Assembly (NCBI GenBank): GCA_021847105.1
Contig: JAJZUT010000001.1
Location: 124,001-188,000, forward strand
DNA: 64,000 nucleotides
From: Pseudomonadota bacterium
Lineage (GTDB): Bacteria; Pseudomonadota; Gammaproteobacteria; Steroidobacterales; Steroidobacteraceae
Direction: 5' to 3'
Shown here: piece by piece, positions 31,335-40,864 of the stretch
Layout: the number at the start of each line of letters is the position of its first letter
Position numbering within the stretch: the stretch's first letter is position 1
The notes under the pieces: model-generated
The model's database searches: none
What the model saw: only the letters and a program-made list of their open reading frames with translations
What the model was told of the DNA's origin: nothing
Made by a program: the position numbers and the translations under genes

Positions 31335-32088
31335 AGAGCTGGCCGAAGGCACGCTGATCTCCCACCTGCTCGAGCTGCGTGAGCGGCTCATCCGCGCGCT
31401 GGTGGCGATCGGGCTGCTGTTCGTGCCCTGCGCCTTGTACGCCAATGAGTTGTTTTCGTGGGCTGCCCAGCCGCTGCTGAAAATGCTGCCGAAGGGCTCG
31501 AGCCTGATTGCCACCGGCGTGGCAGCGCCGTTCACCACGCCGTTCAAACTGGCCTTCTTCGTTGCGCTGTTCGCGGCCATGCCCTACGTGCTGTATCAGG
31601 TCTGGGCATTCGTGGCCCCCGGGCTGTACCGGCACGAGAAGCGCTTCGCGCTGCCGCTGCTCGTCTCCTCGATTATCCTGTTCTACACCGGGATGACATT
31701 CGCGTATTTCGCGGTGTTCCCTGCGATTTTCCACTTCTTCGCTGCAACCACGCCGAAGGGCGTGGCGATGATGACCGACATCTCGCAGTACCTGGACTTC
31801 GTGCTGGTGATGTTTTTCGCCTTTGGCGCGGCGTTTGAAGTGCCGGTCGCGGTGGTGCTGCTGGTGGTGATGAACCTCGTCACCGTGCAAAAGCTGCGCG
31901 CCATCCGCGGCTACGTGCTACTCGGCGTGTTCATCGTCGCCGCGTTCATCACACCGCCGGACGCGGTCTCGCAATCGATCATGGCCGTGCCGATGTATCT
32001 GCTCTATGAGACCGGCGTGATCATGGCGAGCATTCTGGTCCGTCCCGGAACCGGCGCGACCGAGGAGGAGCCGAGCGCACCATCCTGA
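31318..32088 (+). CDS. tatC: Sec-independent translocase subunit TatC
   Basis: A six-helix membrane core of the Tat receptor, 256 residues. Diagnostic sites are [10 protein letters not shown] (about 14-23) for signal-peptide recognition, [15 protein letters not shown] (about 96-110) with the conserved Pro and Glu, and TPPDAVSQ near the fifth helix. Overlaps tatB. The set is complete for Tat export. Confidence 0.96.
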   Translation: MSPEPEELAEGTLISHLLELRERLIRALVAIGLLFVPCALYANELFSWAAQPLLKMLPKGSSLIATGVAAPFTTPFKLAFFVALFAAMPYVLYQVWAFVAPGLYRHEKRFALPLLVSSIILFYTGMTFAYFAVFPAIFHFFAATTPKGVAMMTDISQYLDFVLVMFFAFGAAFEVPVAVVLLVVMNLVTVQKLRAIRGYVLLGVFIVAAFITPPDAVSQSIMAVPMYLLYETGVIMASILVRPGTGATEEEPSAPS

Positions 32089-32138
32089 GTCGGCCCACGT
32101 TTTGCTGAGGCACAGAACAACAACATCCCAGGGGGATC

Positions 32139-33635
32139 ATGAGCACGACCCGCACTGACACGCGGTCGGGCGCCGAACCGACGGCGCAGCGCACTCTGTT
32201 CGGCCACCCGCGCGGCCTCGCAACGCTCTTCTTCACCGAGATGTGGGAGCGCTTCACCTATTACGGCATCCAGTCGATTCTCATCCTGTTCATGGTCGCT
32301 GCCAGCGGCCGCGGCGGGCTCGGGGTCGGCGATCGCAGCGCCAATGCCATCGTCGGACTGTACTTCGGCGGCACCTATTTGTTGTCGCTGCTCGGCGGCT
32401 GGGTCGCCGACCGCCTGATCGGCGGTCGCCAGGCAGTGCTCTCGGGCGGGCTGCTGATCACCGCCGGCAACGCCCTGCTTGCCGCAGGCAGCCACCGCCT
32501 GTTCTTCCTCGGCCTGATCTTCAACGTCCTCGGCGTGGGGCTGCTCAAGCCCAACGTGAGCGCTACTGTGGGAGCGCTGTATCCGGAGGGCGGCTCGCAG
32601 CGCGACGCCGGCTTCTCGATCTTCTACATGGGCATCAACATCGGCTCGCTGTTCGGCCCGATGTTCGTGCCGGTCGTGGCCCAACATTTCGGCTGGCACG
32701 CGGGATTCGCTCTGCCTGCGCTCGGCATGCTGATCGGCGTGGTCCAGTTCCTCGCCACGCAACGCTATCTGGGACAGGCCGGCAGCGCGCCGGCGAACGC
32801 CCGACCGCGCTCCTGGTTCGCGCTCTGCGGGTTCGCGGCGCTGATCGCGCTGCTCACGGTCCTCACGCTCAACGGCGCCCTCACCGTCAATGCGGTGAGG
32901 CTGTCGACTTCAATTTCCTGGGCGGTGGGCATTCTGATGGCCGCGTACCTGCTGTACATGGCGCTCGCCGGTGGTCTGAGCCGCCAGGAGCGCGGCCGCG
33001 TGTTCGCCATGATGGCGCTGTTTGCCGCATCCACCGTGTTCTGGATGGCCTACATGCAGATGTTCGGCTCGTTCACGCTGTTCGCGGAGCGGTATACCGA
33101 CCTGAACGTGTTCGGCTGGCGCATGCCGGCCGGCGACATGCAGGCCGTCGACCCCGTGTTCATCATCGCACTGGCGCCGCTGTTCGCGGCCCTGTGGGTC
33201 GCCCTCGGCCGCCGCGGCCGCGACCTTTCCTCGCCGGGCAAGTTTGCCTGGGGACTGCTGCTGATGGCCGCGAGCATGCTCGTGATGTACGTGGCGGCGC
33301 TACGGGTCATGCGGGGGCAGGTGGTCTCCCCACTGTGGTTGACTGCCACCTATTTCCTGAACGCGTGCGGCGAGCTGTGCCTCTCGCCGGTGGGCCTGTC
33401 CTCGACCACCAAACTGGCGCCGGCGCGCTTCGCCGGACAGACGATGGGCTTATGGTTTCTGACCCTGGCACTCGGCAGCTTTCTCGCGGGGCTGCTCTCG
33501 GGCGACTATAGCGCCCAGCACCTGGCGACGTTGCCGGCGCTGTACCTCGAGCTGTTCTGGTGGAGCGCCGGCGGCGGGGTGCTGATGCTGCTGATCAGCG
33601 CGCCGGTGAAGCGGCTGATGGCCGGCGTGCAGTAA
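32139..33635 (+). CDS. POT/PTR-family proton-coupled oligopeptide transporter
   Basis: A 12-to-14-helix inner-membrane symporter of di- and tripeptides, 498 residues. The family signature is present near the N-terminus as FFTEMWERFTYYG (about 30-42, the ExxERFxYYG motif), and the second motif region reads FSIFYMGINIGSLFGP (about 157-172). The start ATG is preceded by CCAGGGGGAT. Individual substrates cannot be inferred. It is followed 26 bp later by another MFS carrier. Confidence 0.92.
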   Translation: MSTTRTDTRSGAEPTAQRTLFGHPRGLATLFFTEMWERFTYYGIQSILILFMVAASGRGGLGVGDRSANAIVGLYFGGTYLLSLLGGWVADRLIGGRQAVLSGGLLITAGNALLAAGSHRLFFLGLIFNVLGVGLLKPNVSATVGALYPEGGSQRDAGFSIFYMGINIGSLFGPMFVPVVAQHFGWHAGFALPALGMLIGVVQFLATQRYLGQAGSAPANARPRSWFALCGFAALIALLTVLTLNGALTVNAVRLSTSISWAVGILMAAYLLYMALAGGLSRQERGRVFAMMALFAASTVFWMAYMQMFGSFTLFAERYTDLNVFGWRMPAGDMQAVDPVFIIALAPLFAALWVALGRRGRDLSSPGKFAWGLLLMAASMLVMYVAALRVMRGQVVSPLWLTATYFLNACGELCLSPVGLSSTTKLAPARFAGQTMGLWFLTLALGSFLAGLLSGDYSAQHLATLPALYLELFWWSAGGGVLMLLISAPVKRLMAGVQ

Positions 33636-33661
33636 CCGGGGCTGCGAGCGGGAGCACAAGC

Positions 33662-34900
33662 ATGAGACTGATTGCCAACTTCGCCAGACTGACGCGCGCG
33701 CAGCGCCACGCCTACTTCGCCGCGCTCGGTGGCTGGACACTCGATGCGTTTGATTTCTTCATCTTCATTGTGGCGCTGCGCGCAATCGGGGCGGATTTCC
33801 ACGTCAGTCTCACCGCCGTAAGCTTCGGCATCACCCTGACTCTGGCGATGCGGCCCCTGGGGGCGTTGATTTTCGGCTGGCTCGCGGAGAAATACGGGCG
33901 CCGCCCAATTCTCATGGCGAACGTACTGTCCTTCGCGTTGATCGAACTCGCCTCGGCGTTCGCGCCGAACCTCACCGTGCTGCTCGCACTGCGCGCGGCA
34001 TTCGGGCTCGCCATGGGCGGGGAGTGGGGGGTCGGAGCGGCGCTCGCGTTCGAGACGCTGCCGGCGCAGGGACGCGGATTCTTCTCCGGATTGTTGCAGG
34101 AAGGCTATGTGCTCGGCTTTCTGCTCGCCGCGGCGGTTTCGCGCCTGTTCTTCACCGCGGTCGGCTGGCGCGGGCTGTTCGTCATCGGCGCGCTGCCGGC
34201 GCTGCTCGTGCTCTATATCCGCCTCGGCGTCGCGGAATCTCCGGCTTGGCTGGAAGGCCGGCACGCCCGGCGCGCTTCGCTGCGCGAAATCGGTCGCATT
34301 GCCTCTGCCAACGCGCCGCTGCTGCTGTACATGATTGCGCTCATGGCGCTGTTCAACGCGTTTTCACACGGCTCACAAGATCTGTACAAGCCGTTCCTGA
34401 TCGGGCAACGCGGACTCAGTGGTGCGCACGCCGATGATCTGCTGATGCTGATGAATGTCGGGGCACTGCTCGGCGGCATGGTCTTCGGCGCGCTGTCAGA
34501 GCGCATCGGCCGCAGAAAGGCGATCGCCGGCGCGGCGCTGCTCGCTCTGCCGGTGATTCCGCTCTGGACGTACGCGCCGAGCGTGCCGCTGCTGGCGCTC
34601 GGAGCGTTCCTCATGCAGTTCATGGTGCAGGGAGCCTGGGGCATCGTGCCGGCGCACCTGAATGAGCTCTCGCCTCCGGGGGTCCGGGCGATCCTGCCGG
34701 CCTTTGCGTACCAGCTCGGCAATTTCGCCATGGCATTGCTTGCACCCGCACAGTCCGCGATCGCCGCGCGCCACGGCCACGATCTTGCCGTGGTGCTCGC
34801 CACTACACTCGGCATCGTCGCCGTAGCGCTGACCGCGGCAACACTGCTCGGCAAGGAGGCGAAAAGCGTGTCGTTCCTGCGTGCACCGGGAGACCGCTGA
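33662..34900 (+). CDS. MFS transporter (sugar-acid/sialate-lactate SHS-like group)
   Basis: A 412-residue major facilitator from the ATG at 33662. The N-terminus has GGWTLDAFDFFIFIVALRA, typical of metabolite:H+ symporters such as NanT, JEN or ShiA groups, then the loop motif GWLAEKYGRRPILM (about 74-87) and GLAMGGEWGVGAALA (about 117-131). Substrate unknown; organic or sugar acids are plausible. It ends in front of a hairpin shared with the convergent methyltransferase-like gene. Confidence 0.85.
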   Translation: MRLIANFARLTRAQRHAYFAALGGWTLDAFDFFIFIVALRAIGADFHVSLTAVSFGITLTLAMRPLGALIFGWLAEKYGRRPILMANVLSFALIELASAFAPNLTVLLALRAAFGLAMGGEWGVGAALAFETLPAQGRGFFSGLLQEGYVLGFLLAAAVSRLFFTAVGWRGLFVIGALPALLVLYIRLGVAESPAWLEGRHARRASLREIGRIASANAPLLLYMIALMALFNAFSHGSQDLYKPFLIGQRGLSGAHADDLLMLMNVGALLGGMVFGALSERIGRRKAIAGAALLALPVIPLWTYAPSVPLLALGAFLMQFMVQGAWGIVPAHLNELSPPGVRAILPAFAYQLGNFAMALLAPAQSAIAARHGHDLAVVLATTLGIVAVALTAATLLGKEAKSVSFLRAPGDR

Positions 34901-34934
34901 GGCGGTTGGCGCCGCGGACGCGACGCCAACCGCC
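34901..34934. terminator. Stem-loop between convergent genes
   Basis: GGCGGTTGGCG (34901-34911) pairs with CGCCAACCGCC (34924-34934), an 11-bp perfect stem with a 12-nt loop, directly after the MFS stop and 10 bp before the stop of the opposing gene. It would act on both transcripts; no clear U-tract. Confidence 0.6.
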
Positions 34935-34944
34935 ACCGCAAGAG

Positions 34945-35859
34945 TCAATCCGCTGGTTTGATGAATCTCAACAGATACGCGTCGGCGTAGCCGATGGCCG
35001 CATAGCGACGGCGGGCTGCGGCAGACTGGTCCGCCAGCGACGGCGGCAGGAAAAAGACCGGAACGTTGCGCGGATCTCTCGGGTTGGCGAGCGCCTCGGA
35101 CGTGCCGCCGAGCTTAAAGCCCGCCGCCTCGGCCTCGTGGATCACGAACGCCTGGGGAAGGCGTGCCATCGGAAAGCACTGCTCGAGCGGCATAGCGGGC
35201 GCGCAGCGGTGACCGGCAATGCCGAGAATGCCGCCCGGCTTGAGGACACGATAGGCGCTGCGCAGAAACTTCTCAAGAAAGATCGGCGTCACCTCGTGAT
35301 GTACGTTCTCGAACATCAGATCGTGCATGTTGTTGAAGGTCACCACCATGTCGGCGGAGTCGGGCGCGCCGAGATGCAGATAATTCGGCAATTCGAACGG
35401 CTCGAGGCGTACGTTGCCGTATACGGCCGGGTCGGCAGCGAGTTTGTGCTCGTACGCCAGAGCCGAGCGATGCGCCCAGCCGCTCGTGCCAGCCACCGGC
35501 GAGGTCGCTTCGATCAGCTGGCCGTGCGCATGCAGGAACGGCGCGAGAATTTCCGTGTACCACCCCCCGCCCGGCAGAACCTCCACGACGCGCATGTTCG
35601 GACGAATGCCGAAGAACTCCAGCGTCTGCAGCGGATGGCGGTACTTGTCGCGTTCCTTGTAGGCCGGGGTGCGCTGCGGACCGTTGATCGCCGCTGCCAG
35701 CGCGCGCTGCACGGCAGGAGGGGTTGCGGCCAAGGTAGTGCCGATCATGGCGGTCGCGGCGAGCGCACAGGCGCCCGCCCAGAGCACGAGACGGGCGGGG
35801 GCTTGAGCCAGGCGGTTGCGGCGCGATGGGCGCGCGGCGGTGGAAACGGGTGGGTACAT
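34945..35859 (-). CDS. Exported SAM-methyltransferase-like protein (COG4798-type)
   Basis: A 304-residue protein with a hydrophobic N-terminal segment (about 22-45, VLWAGACALAATAMIGTTLA) that suggests export. It is followed by a Rossmann methyltransferase fold: VVEVLPGGGWYTEILAPFL (about 90-108) resembles motif I, and YRVLKPGGILGIAGHR (about 203-218) resembles the later motif. Related proteins are annotated as predicted methyltransferases, yet SAM is not expected in the periplasm, so the function is uncertain. It is read against the MFS gene, separated by a hairpin. Confidence 0.78.
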   Translation of the reverse strand: MYPPVSTAARPSRRNRLAQAPARLVLWAGACALAATAMIGTTLAATPPAVQRALAAAINGPQRTPAYKERDKYRHPLQTLEFFGIRPNMRVVEVLPGGGWYTEILAPFLHAHGQLIEATSPVAGTSGWAHRSALAYEHKLAADPAVYGNVRLEPFELPNYLHLGAPDSADMVVTFNNMHDLMFENVHHEVTPIFLEKFLRSAYRVLKPGGILGIAGHRCAPAMPLEQCFPMARLPQAFVIHEAEAAGFKLGGTSEALANPRDPRNVPVFFLPPSLADQSAAARRRYAAIGYADAYLLRFIKPAD

Positions 35860-36221
35860 GAAATGACCTCCGGGTGTCAGCAGGCTAACGATTCAGAGTC
35901 CAACCACGATTCAACCGCACACCGTCGTCCTGCCGTCGTTCGCAGTTCCGGTCCGCAGCAGACCGTGCGCTTGATTCGCGTTGCTTCGCGACGGTCGTGC
36001 GGCGCTTGTCAGTGGGCCCGGTCCAGTGCTGCGCCGGACTGACATGCTGCAAGCGCTTTGCATTCCGCCTGATTTGGCGGCATCCGCCATGAAGCGCGCA
36101 AATGAGTGTATGCCCGACCACGAACCCACACAATGGCCGCAGGCTGCCTCTCGAGCAGGCAACCTGGGCTGCGCGGCCTCATAACTTCACGGCACGTTAG
36201 AGGTTCCCCCGGGCGCCCCGC
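35860..36221. other. 362-bp intergenic region, nothing recognised
   Basis: It lies upstream of the methyltransferase-like gene and downstream of tesA, both on the minus strand. I checked for tRNA-like cloverleafs, small proteins and hairpins and saw none that convinced me. It should hold the methyltransferase promoter. Confidence 0.4.
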
Positions 36222-36830
36222 TCAGCGCCCGCGGGCGAGCAACCGCTCGAGATACGGCCACACGGTGTCGAGCACGAGCGGCTCGCCGCGCGCATTGGGA
36301 TGCAGTCCATCGGATTGCATCAGGCGCGGATCGAGCGCGACGTGCGCGAGCAGGAACGGTACCAGCGGCAGGTGATATTGCCGTGCCAGGCGCGGGTACA
36401 GCAGTGCAAACTGGCGCGTGTATCGCGGCCCGTAGTTCGGCGGGATCTGGATGCCGAGCAGCAGAACCCGTGCGTGCGCGGCGCGCGCCAGACGCACCAT
36501 GGCGGCAAGATTGTGGGCCGCGAGCGCGAGCGGCAAGCCGCGCAGGCCATCGTTCGCGCCGAGCTCTAGGATGACGATACCGGGGTGATACCTCTGCAGC
36601 GCCTGCGGCAGGCGCTGCAGACCGCCGGTGGTCGTCTCCCCGCTCACGCTGGCATTGACGATACGGTATCGGTACCCTTGGCTGTGCAGGCGCTTCGCCA
36701 GCAGCGCCACCCATCCCTGCTCCGGACGCAAGCCGTGCGCGGCACTGAGGCTGTCGCCGAATACCAGGATGTTGCGGCCCGATGCCCAGGCCGATGGCAG
36801 TGTCAACAGCAGCAGCCCGATGCCCAACAT
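36222..36830 (-). CDS. tesA: Acyl-CoA thioesterase I / lysophospholipase L1 (SGNH hydrolase)
   Basis: A periplasmic GDSL-type esterase of 202 residues from the ATG at 36830. The signal peptide (about 1-17, [17 protein letters not shown]) precedes [12 protein letters not shown] (block I, nucleophile Ser), GANDGLRG (block III, Asn) and [10 protein letters not shown] (block V, Asp-x-x-His). It is divergent from ybbA with only 22 bp between the start codons, the same arrangement as in E. coli. Confidence 0.94.
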   Translation of the reverse strand: MLGIGLLLLTLPSAWASGRNILVFGDSLSAAHGLRPEQGWVALLAKRLHSQGYRYRIVNASVSGETTTGGLQRLPQALQRYHPGIVILELGANDGLRGLPLALAAHNLAAMVRLARAAHARVLLLGIQIPPNYGPRYTRQFALLYPRLARQYHLPLVPFLLAHVALDPRLMQSDGLHPNARGEPLVLDTVWPYLERLLARGR

Positions 36831-36852
36831 GACCGCGAGCCAAGAGGGCGCG

Positions 36853-37521
36853 ATGCGAGAATGCGTTCTCAAAGCCGAGCACCTCACGAAGACAGTAGAC
36901 AGTCCGGCAGGTCCGCTCACTATTGTGCACGAGGCGTCTGTCGAGGTGGCGAGCGGCGAAACGCTGGCGGTGATGGGCCCCTCGGGTGCGGGCAAGTCGA
37001 CGCTGCTGGCCCTGCTGGCGGGGCTGGATCTGCCGACCAGCGGGCGGGTGGTGCTCGCCGGCTCGGACCTGACCGCGCTCGATGAGGATGGCCGGGCGCG
37101 CGTGCGCGGTGCGCACGTCGGCTTCGTGTTTCAGGCCTTCCATCTCATCCCAGCGCTGACGGCGCTCGAGAACGTCGCCCTGCCGCTGGAACTGACCGGC
37201 CTGGTCAACGCGGGCGCGCAGGCCCGCGCCGCGCTCGCGCATGTGGGTCTGGCGCAGCGTGCCGGGCACTACCCGCGACAGCTCTCCGGCGGTGAACAGC
37301 AGCGCGTTGCATTGGCGCGCGCATTCGTACGCCGTCCCGCGATCCTGTTCGCCGATGAACCGACCGGCAATCTGGACGCCGAGACCGGCGCGAACATCAT
37401 CGAGCGGCTCTTTGCGCTGAACACCGAGGCCGGCACCACGCTGATCCTCGTGACCCACGACCGTGCGCTTGCGGCGCGCTGTGCCCGCACGGTGCACATG
37501 CAAGCGGGCCGGATCCTCTGA
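36853..37521 (+). CDS. ybbA: ABC transporter ATP-binding protein YbbA
   Basis: ATPase of the LolD/MacB-like group, 222 residues. Walker [12 protein letters not shown] (about 43-53), signature [14 protein letters not shown] (about 143-156), Walker [13 protein letters not shown] (about 164-175) and the H-loop VTHD are all intact. The stop lies one nucleotide before the permease start, so the pair is an operon. The physiological role is not established. Confidence 0.94.
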   Translation: MRECVLKAEHLTKTVDSPAGPLTIVHEASVEVASGETLAVMGPSGAGKSTLLALLAGLDLPTSGRVVLAGSDLTALDEDGRARVRGAHVGFVFQAFHLIPALTALENVALPLELTGLVNAGAQARAALAHVGLAQRAGHYPRQLSGGEQQRVALARAFVRRPAILFADEPTGNLDAETGANIIERLFALNTEAGTTLILVTHDRALAARCARTVHMQAGRIL

Positions 37522-37522
37522 C

Positions 37523-40021
37523 ATGCGTACGGTGCGCTTCGCGCTGCGCATGTTGAGCCGGGAGTGGCGCTCGGGGGAGCTCGGGGTCCTGCTGCTCGCT
37601 TTGATCGTGGCTGTCGGGGCACTGTCGGGTGTCGGCTTTCTGGTCAGCCGGATCCGTGCTGCGGTGACGCTGCAGGCAAGCGCCATACTCGCGGCCGACC
37701 TTCGTCTGGAATCGCCGCGGCCGATTCCGTCGGCGGATTTCTCGGCGGCGGCACGATACGGTCTGCGCACTGCGCATGCGATCGGCATGCTGAGCGTGGT
37801 GTTTCATGGCGAGCGCAGTCAGCTCACCGATCTTTACGCGGTCTCGGCGGGCTATCCGCTGCGCGGGCGCGTACTCGTTGCATGGCGGCCATTCGCAACC
37901 GGAACGGCGATCGCCGGCCTTCCCCCGCCCGGGAAGGTGTGGGTGGATTCGCGGCTGCTCGCGGTACTCGGCGCGCGGATCGGCTCGCAGCTCGCAATCG
38001 GAGCGGGAACCTTCACCATCGGACGGGTGCTCATTTCACGGCCGGATCAGGGCAGCACCTTCACGGGACTCGTCCCGGGGCTGCTGATGAACGAGGCCGA
38101 TGTCTCCCGGACGCAGCTGATCCAGCCCGGCAGCCGCGTGCGCTACAGCGCGCTATTCGCGGGCTCGCCGCGCAGGGTGCGCGCATTTCGCACATGGCTG
38201 CAGGCTCACCTCGGCAGCGGCGAGCGGCTGCGCACCCTCGCCGATGCCAGCCGGCAGATCCATAGCGCGCTCGAGCGGTCCGAGCGCTTTCTGAACCTCG
38301 CGGCGCTGACCGCCGTGCTGCTGTGTGCCGCGGCAGTGGCGATGGCCGCGCGCCGTTACGTTGCACGCCATCTCGACACGGTCGCGCTGCTGAAGACACT
38401 GGGGGCGCCTCGCCGCAGCGTATTGGGGCTGGCGATTGCACAGCTGGTGGCGATTGCGCTGCTGACCGCGACGCTGGGATGCGTCCTTGGGGAATTAACG
38501 CAGTTGTGGCTCGTGCACGCTCTGCGCGGCGTGCTGGCCGCAGGGGTTCTGCCGGCGCCGAGTCTCGCCCCTGTGGTTATCGGCTTCACGACGGCGCTCG
38601 CATTGCTGACCGGTTTCGCACTGCCACCTCTGTTGCAGCTGACGCACACGCCGGCCATGCGCGTCCTGCGGCGCGACTTGGAGGCACCGCCACCGGCAGT
38701 GCTGCTCGCCTTCGGACCCGCTGCCGCGCTCGTCGTGCTGCTCATGTATTGGACCGTGGGCGAGGCGGGGTTGTTTGTGCGCCTGGCGATCGGTCTGGCT
38801 GCCTTCATCGTCGTGCTGATCGCGGCCGGATTCGCGCTCGTGCTGCTCGCCAATCGACTGCGCGGCGGGATCGGAATCACCTGGCGCTATGGCCTCGCCA
38901 ATCTCGGTCGCCGCCGCGCCGACAGCGTGGTGCAGATCGTTGCGTTTGGCACGGGCATCATGGCGTTGGCGCTGCTCGGGATTCTGCGCAGCGATCTGAC
39001 CGGCGGCTGGCGGCGCACGCTGCCTGCGGATCTGCCGAACTATTTCTTCATCAATATTCCGCCGGCGAGCCGCACACAGTTCACTGCGTTCCTGCGCGCT
39101 CAGGGAGCCCGGCCGCAGCGCATGCTGCCGTTGCTGCGCGGTCGGCTCACTGCCATCGACGGACGGCCGGTGGCATCGATCCAGTTTGCCGATCCGCGGG
39201 GCAAGCGGTTCGCGACACGGGAACAGAATCTGACCTGGTCGGCGACGCTCGGCAGCGCAAACCATCTGATTGCAGGCCGCTGGTGGGGTCCGGGCGATAA
39301 CGGCAAACCGCTCGTGTCGGTCTCCAGCGAGTTCATGCGCTGGCTGGGACTGCGCCTCGGCGAGCAGCTCACGTTCGACGTTGCAGGCGATCGGCTCACG
39401 GTGCGCATCGCCAGCGTGCGCAAGGTGCGTTGGGACAGCTTCAAACCCAACTTCTTCCTGGTGTTCGCACCGGGGCTGCTCGAGCAGCAGACCGGGACCT
39501 ACCTCACCAGCGCCTACCTCACGCCGCACCAGGCCCGCGCGCTGGCGCAGGTGGCGCAACGCTTCCCCAGCGTGTCGATCTTCGACATCGACAATCTGCT
39601 GCGGGACGTGCGCTCGATGCTCGATAAGGCGATTCTTGCGGTGCAGAGTGTGTTTCTCTTCACGCTGCTCGCGGGGCTCACCGTGTTGCTCGCCGCTGTG
39701 CAGGCGAGCCGAGAACAGCGACGCTACGAGAGCGCCCTGCTGCGCACGCTGGGTGCAAGCCGCGCAACCGTCACGCAGGGCATGCTCGCGGAATTCGCCG
39801 CGCTCGGCGCCCTCTCAGGACTGATAGGCGCCGCCGGCGCCAGCATGGCCGCGTGGTATCTGACGCGGGAACTGTTGAATCTGCCGTACGCGTTCAATGT
39901 TTCTGCCTGCCTCATCGCGATCATCGGCGGCACCGTGCTGGTGACCGCCAGTGGTTGGATCGCAACCCGCTCGGCGCTCAATCAGCCGCCGCTCGCAGTC
40001 CTACGCGTCGGCGCAGAATAA
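37523..40021 (+). CDS. ybbP: ABC transporter permease YbbP (FtsX-like)
   Basis: An 832-residue inner-membrane protein from the ATG at 37523, one nucleotide after ybbA. It has an N-terminal helix, a large periplasmic domain, and two FtsX-type blocks of membrane helices, around 265-400 and 710-825. Late segments such as QASREQRRYESALLRTLGAS are characteristic. Presumed partner of YbbA, perhaps in lipid or lipoprotein handling at the envelope, with the divergent esterase tesA; this is inference. Confidence 0.92.
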   Translation: MRTVRFALRMLSREWRSGELGVLLLALIVAVGALSGVGFLVSRIRAAVTLQASAILAADLRLESPRPIPSADFSAAARYGLRTAHAIGMLSVVFHGERSQLTDLYAVSAGYPLRGRVLVAWRPFATGTAIAGLPPPGKVWVDSRLLAVLGARIGSQLAIGAGTFTIGRVLISRPDQGSTFTGLVPGLLMNEADVSRTQLIQPGSRVRYSALFAGSPRRVRAFRTWLQAHLGSGERLRTLADASRQIHSALERSERFLNLAALTAVLLCAAAVAMAARRYVARHLDTVALLKTLGAPRRSVLGLAIAQLVAIALLTATLGCVLGELTQLWLVHALRGVLAAGVLPAPSLAPVVIGFTTALALLTGFALPPLLQLTHTPAMRVLRRDLEAPPPAVLLAFGPAAALVVLLMYWTVGEAGLFVRLAIGLAAFIVVLIAAGFALVLLANRLRGGIGITWRYGLANLGRRRADSVVQIVAFGTGIMALALLGILRSDLTGGWRRTLPADLPNYFFINIPPASRTQFTAFLRAQGARPQRMLPLLRGRLTAIDGRPVASIQFADPRGKRFATREQNLTWSATLGSANHLIAGRWWGPGDNGKPLVSVSSEFMRWLGLRLGEQLTFDVAGDRLTVRIASVRKVRWDSFKPNFFLVFAPGLLEQQTGTYLTSAYLTPHQARALAQVAQRFPSVSIFDIDNLLRDVRSMLDKAILAVQSVFLFTLLAGLTVLLAAVQASREQRRYESALLRTLGASRATVTQGMLAEFAALGALSGLIGAAGASMAAWYLTRELLNLPYAFNVSACLIAIIGGTVLVTASGWIATRSALNQPPLAVLRVGAE

Positions 40022-40037
40022 GCTCGAATCGCCACGC

Positions 40038-40856
40038 TCAGGGGCGACCGAGCGCCTCCTGCAGCAGCGCGGTGAGGGGCTTTAGATAAAACGCGGCAGC
40101 TGGCGTCAGCTGCGGCTCGATCCCGAGACGACGCACTGCCGCAGCGACAACCGGTCCGACCGTTGCGACCACCGTGGAGCGGAGCGCCGCACGCACAGAC
40201 GCCTCACCGGCGACAGCCACCAACCGATCGAGCTGAGTCGAGCTGGTGAACGCGATGGCGTCAACGGTGCCCCGGCGCAGCTGCTCGAGCAGACTTTGCA
40301 CCGCACTCTCGTCGACAGCATCGGCATAGACGTAAGGCGCGACAGTCGAGACCTCTGCACCCGCGGCCTGCAGAAAATCAATCAGCGGCTGATTCGGGTC
40401 AGTGCCGTAGAGCTGCACGCCGACACGCCGTCCTGCCAACGGGCCGTCCGCCAGCGCCGCGATAACCCCGCGCGTCGTCGCCTCGGCAGCGGACAGATCG
40501 GTGTGCAGCCCGAGCTCACGCAACGCCTTTGCGGGCTTCGGGCCGCGTGTAATTTTCCGCACGCGCGCAAGCGCGGCCAGGAACCCCGGGCGCAGAGCCG
40601 GCTCATGCTGCTCGATCGCGCCGAGCAGACGGCGCAGCCCCTCGCCGGTGAGAAGGATAAGGTCATCGTGACAACCGGCGGCGAACCGCCGGCACCACGA
40701 CAGCACCGGAGCAGGATCCGGCGCATCGCGGATCGCCACCATGGGGCAACGTAGAACACGCGCGCCGCGGCGCTCGAGCAGCCCGGCAAAGATCGCCAGC
40801 TCACGCGCTTCGGGTAGCGCGATGGTGCGTCCAGCAAGCGGTTCGGTCTGCATCAC
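40038..40856 (-). CDS. hemD: Uroporphyrinogen-III synthase
   Basis: Closes and flips ring D of hydroxymethylbilane to make uroporphyrinogen III for heme, siroheme and corrinoids. The 272-residue length is typical. The family is weakly conserved; supporting features are GRTIALPEAREL at the start, FTSSTQLDRLV (about 203-213) and VATVGPVVAAAVRRLG (about 231-246). It stands alone without hemC, hemX or hemY neighbours, and starts at ATG 40856 or 40853. Confidence 0.87.
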   Translation of the reverse strand: MMQTEPLAGRTIALPEARELAIFAGLLERRGARVLRCPMVAIRDAPDPAPVLSWCRRFAAGCHDDLILLTGEGLRRLLGAIEQHEPALRPGFLAALARVRKITRGPKPAKALRELGLHTDLSAAEATTRGVIAALADGPLAGRRVGVQLYGTDPNQPLIDFLQAAGAEVSTVAPYVYADAVDESAVQSLLEQLRRGTVDAIAFTSSTQLDRLVAVAGEASVRAALRSTVVATVGPVVAAAVRRLGIEPQLTPAAAFYLKPLTALLQEALGRP

Positions 40857-40864
40857 GGTGAACT

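Noticed and set aside
35860..36221. tRNA-like segment around 36100-36180
   Set aside because: A GGTTCG-like piece is present, but no acceptor, anticodon or T arms can be paired.
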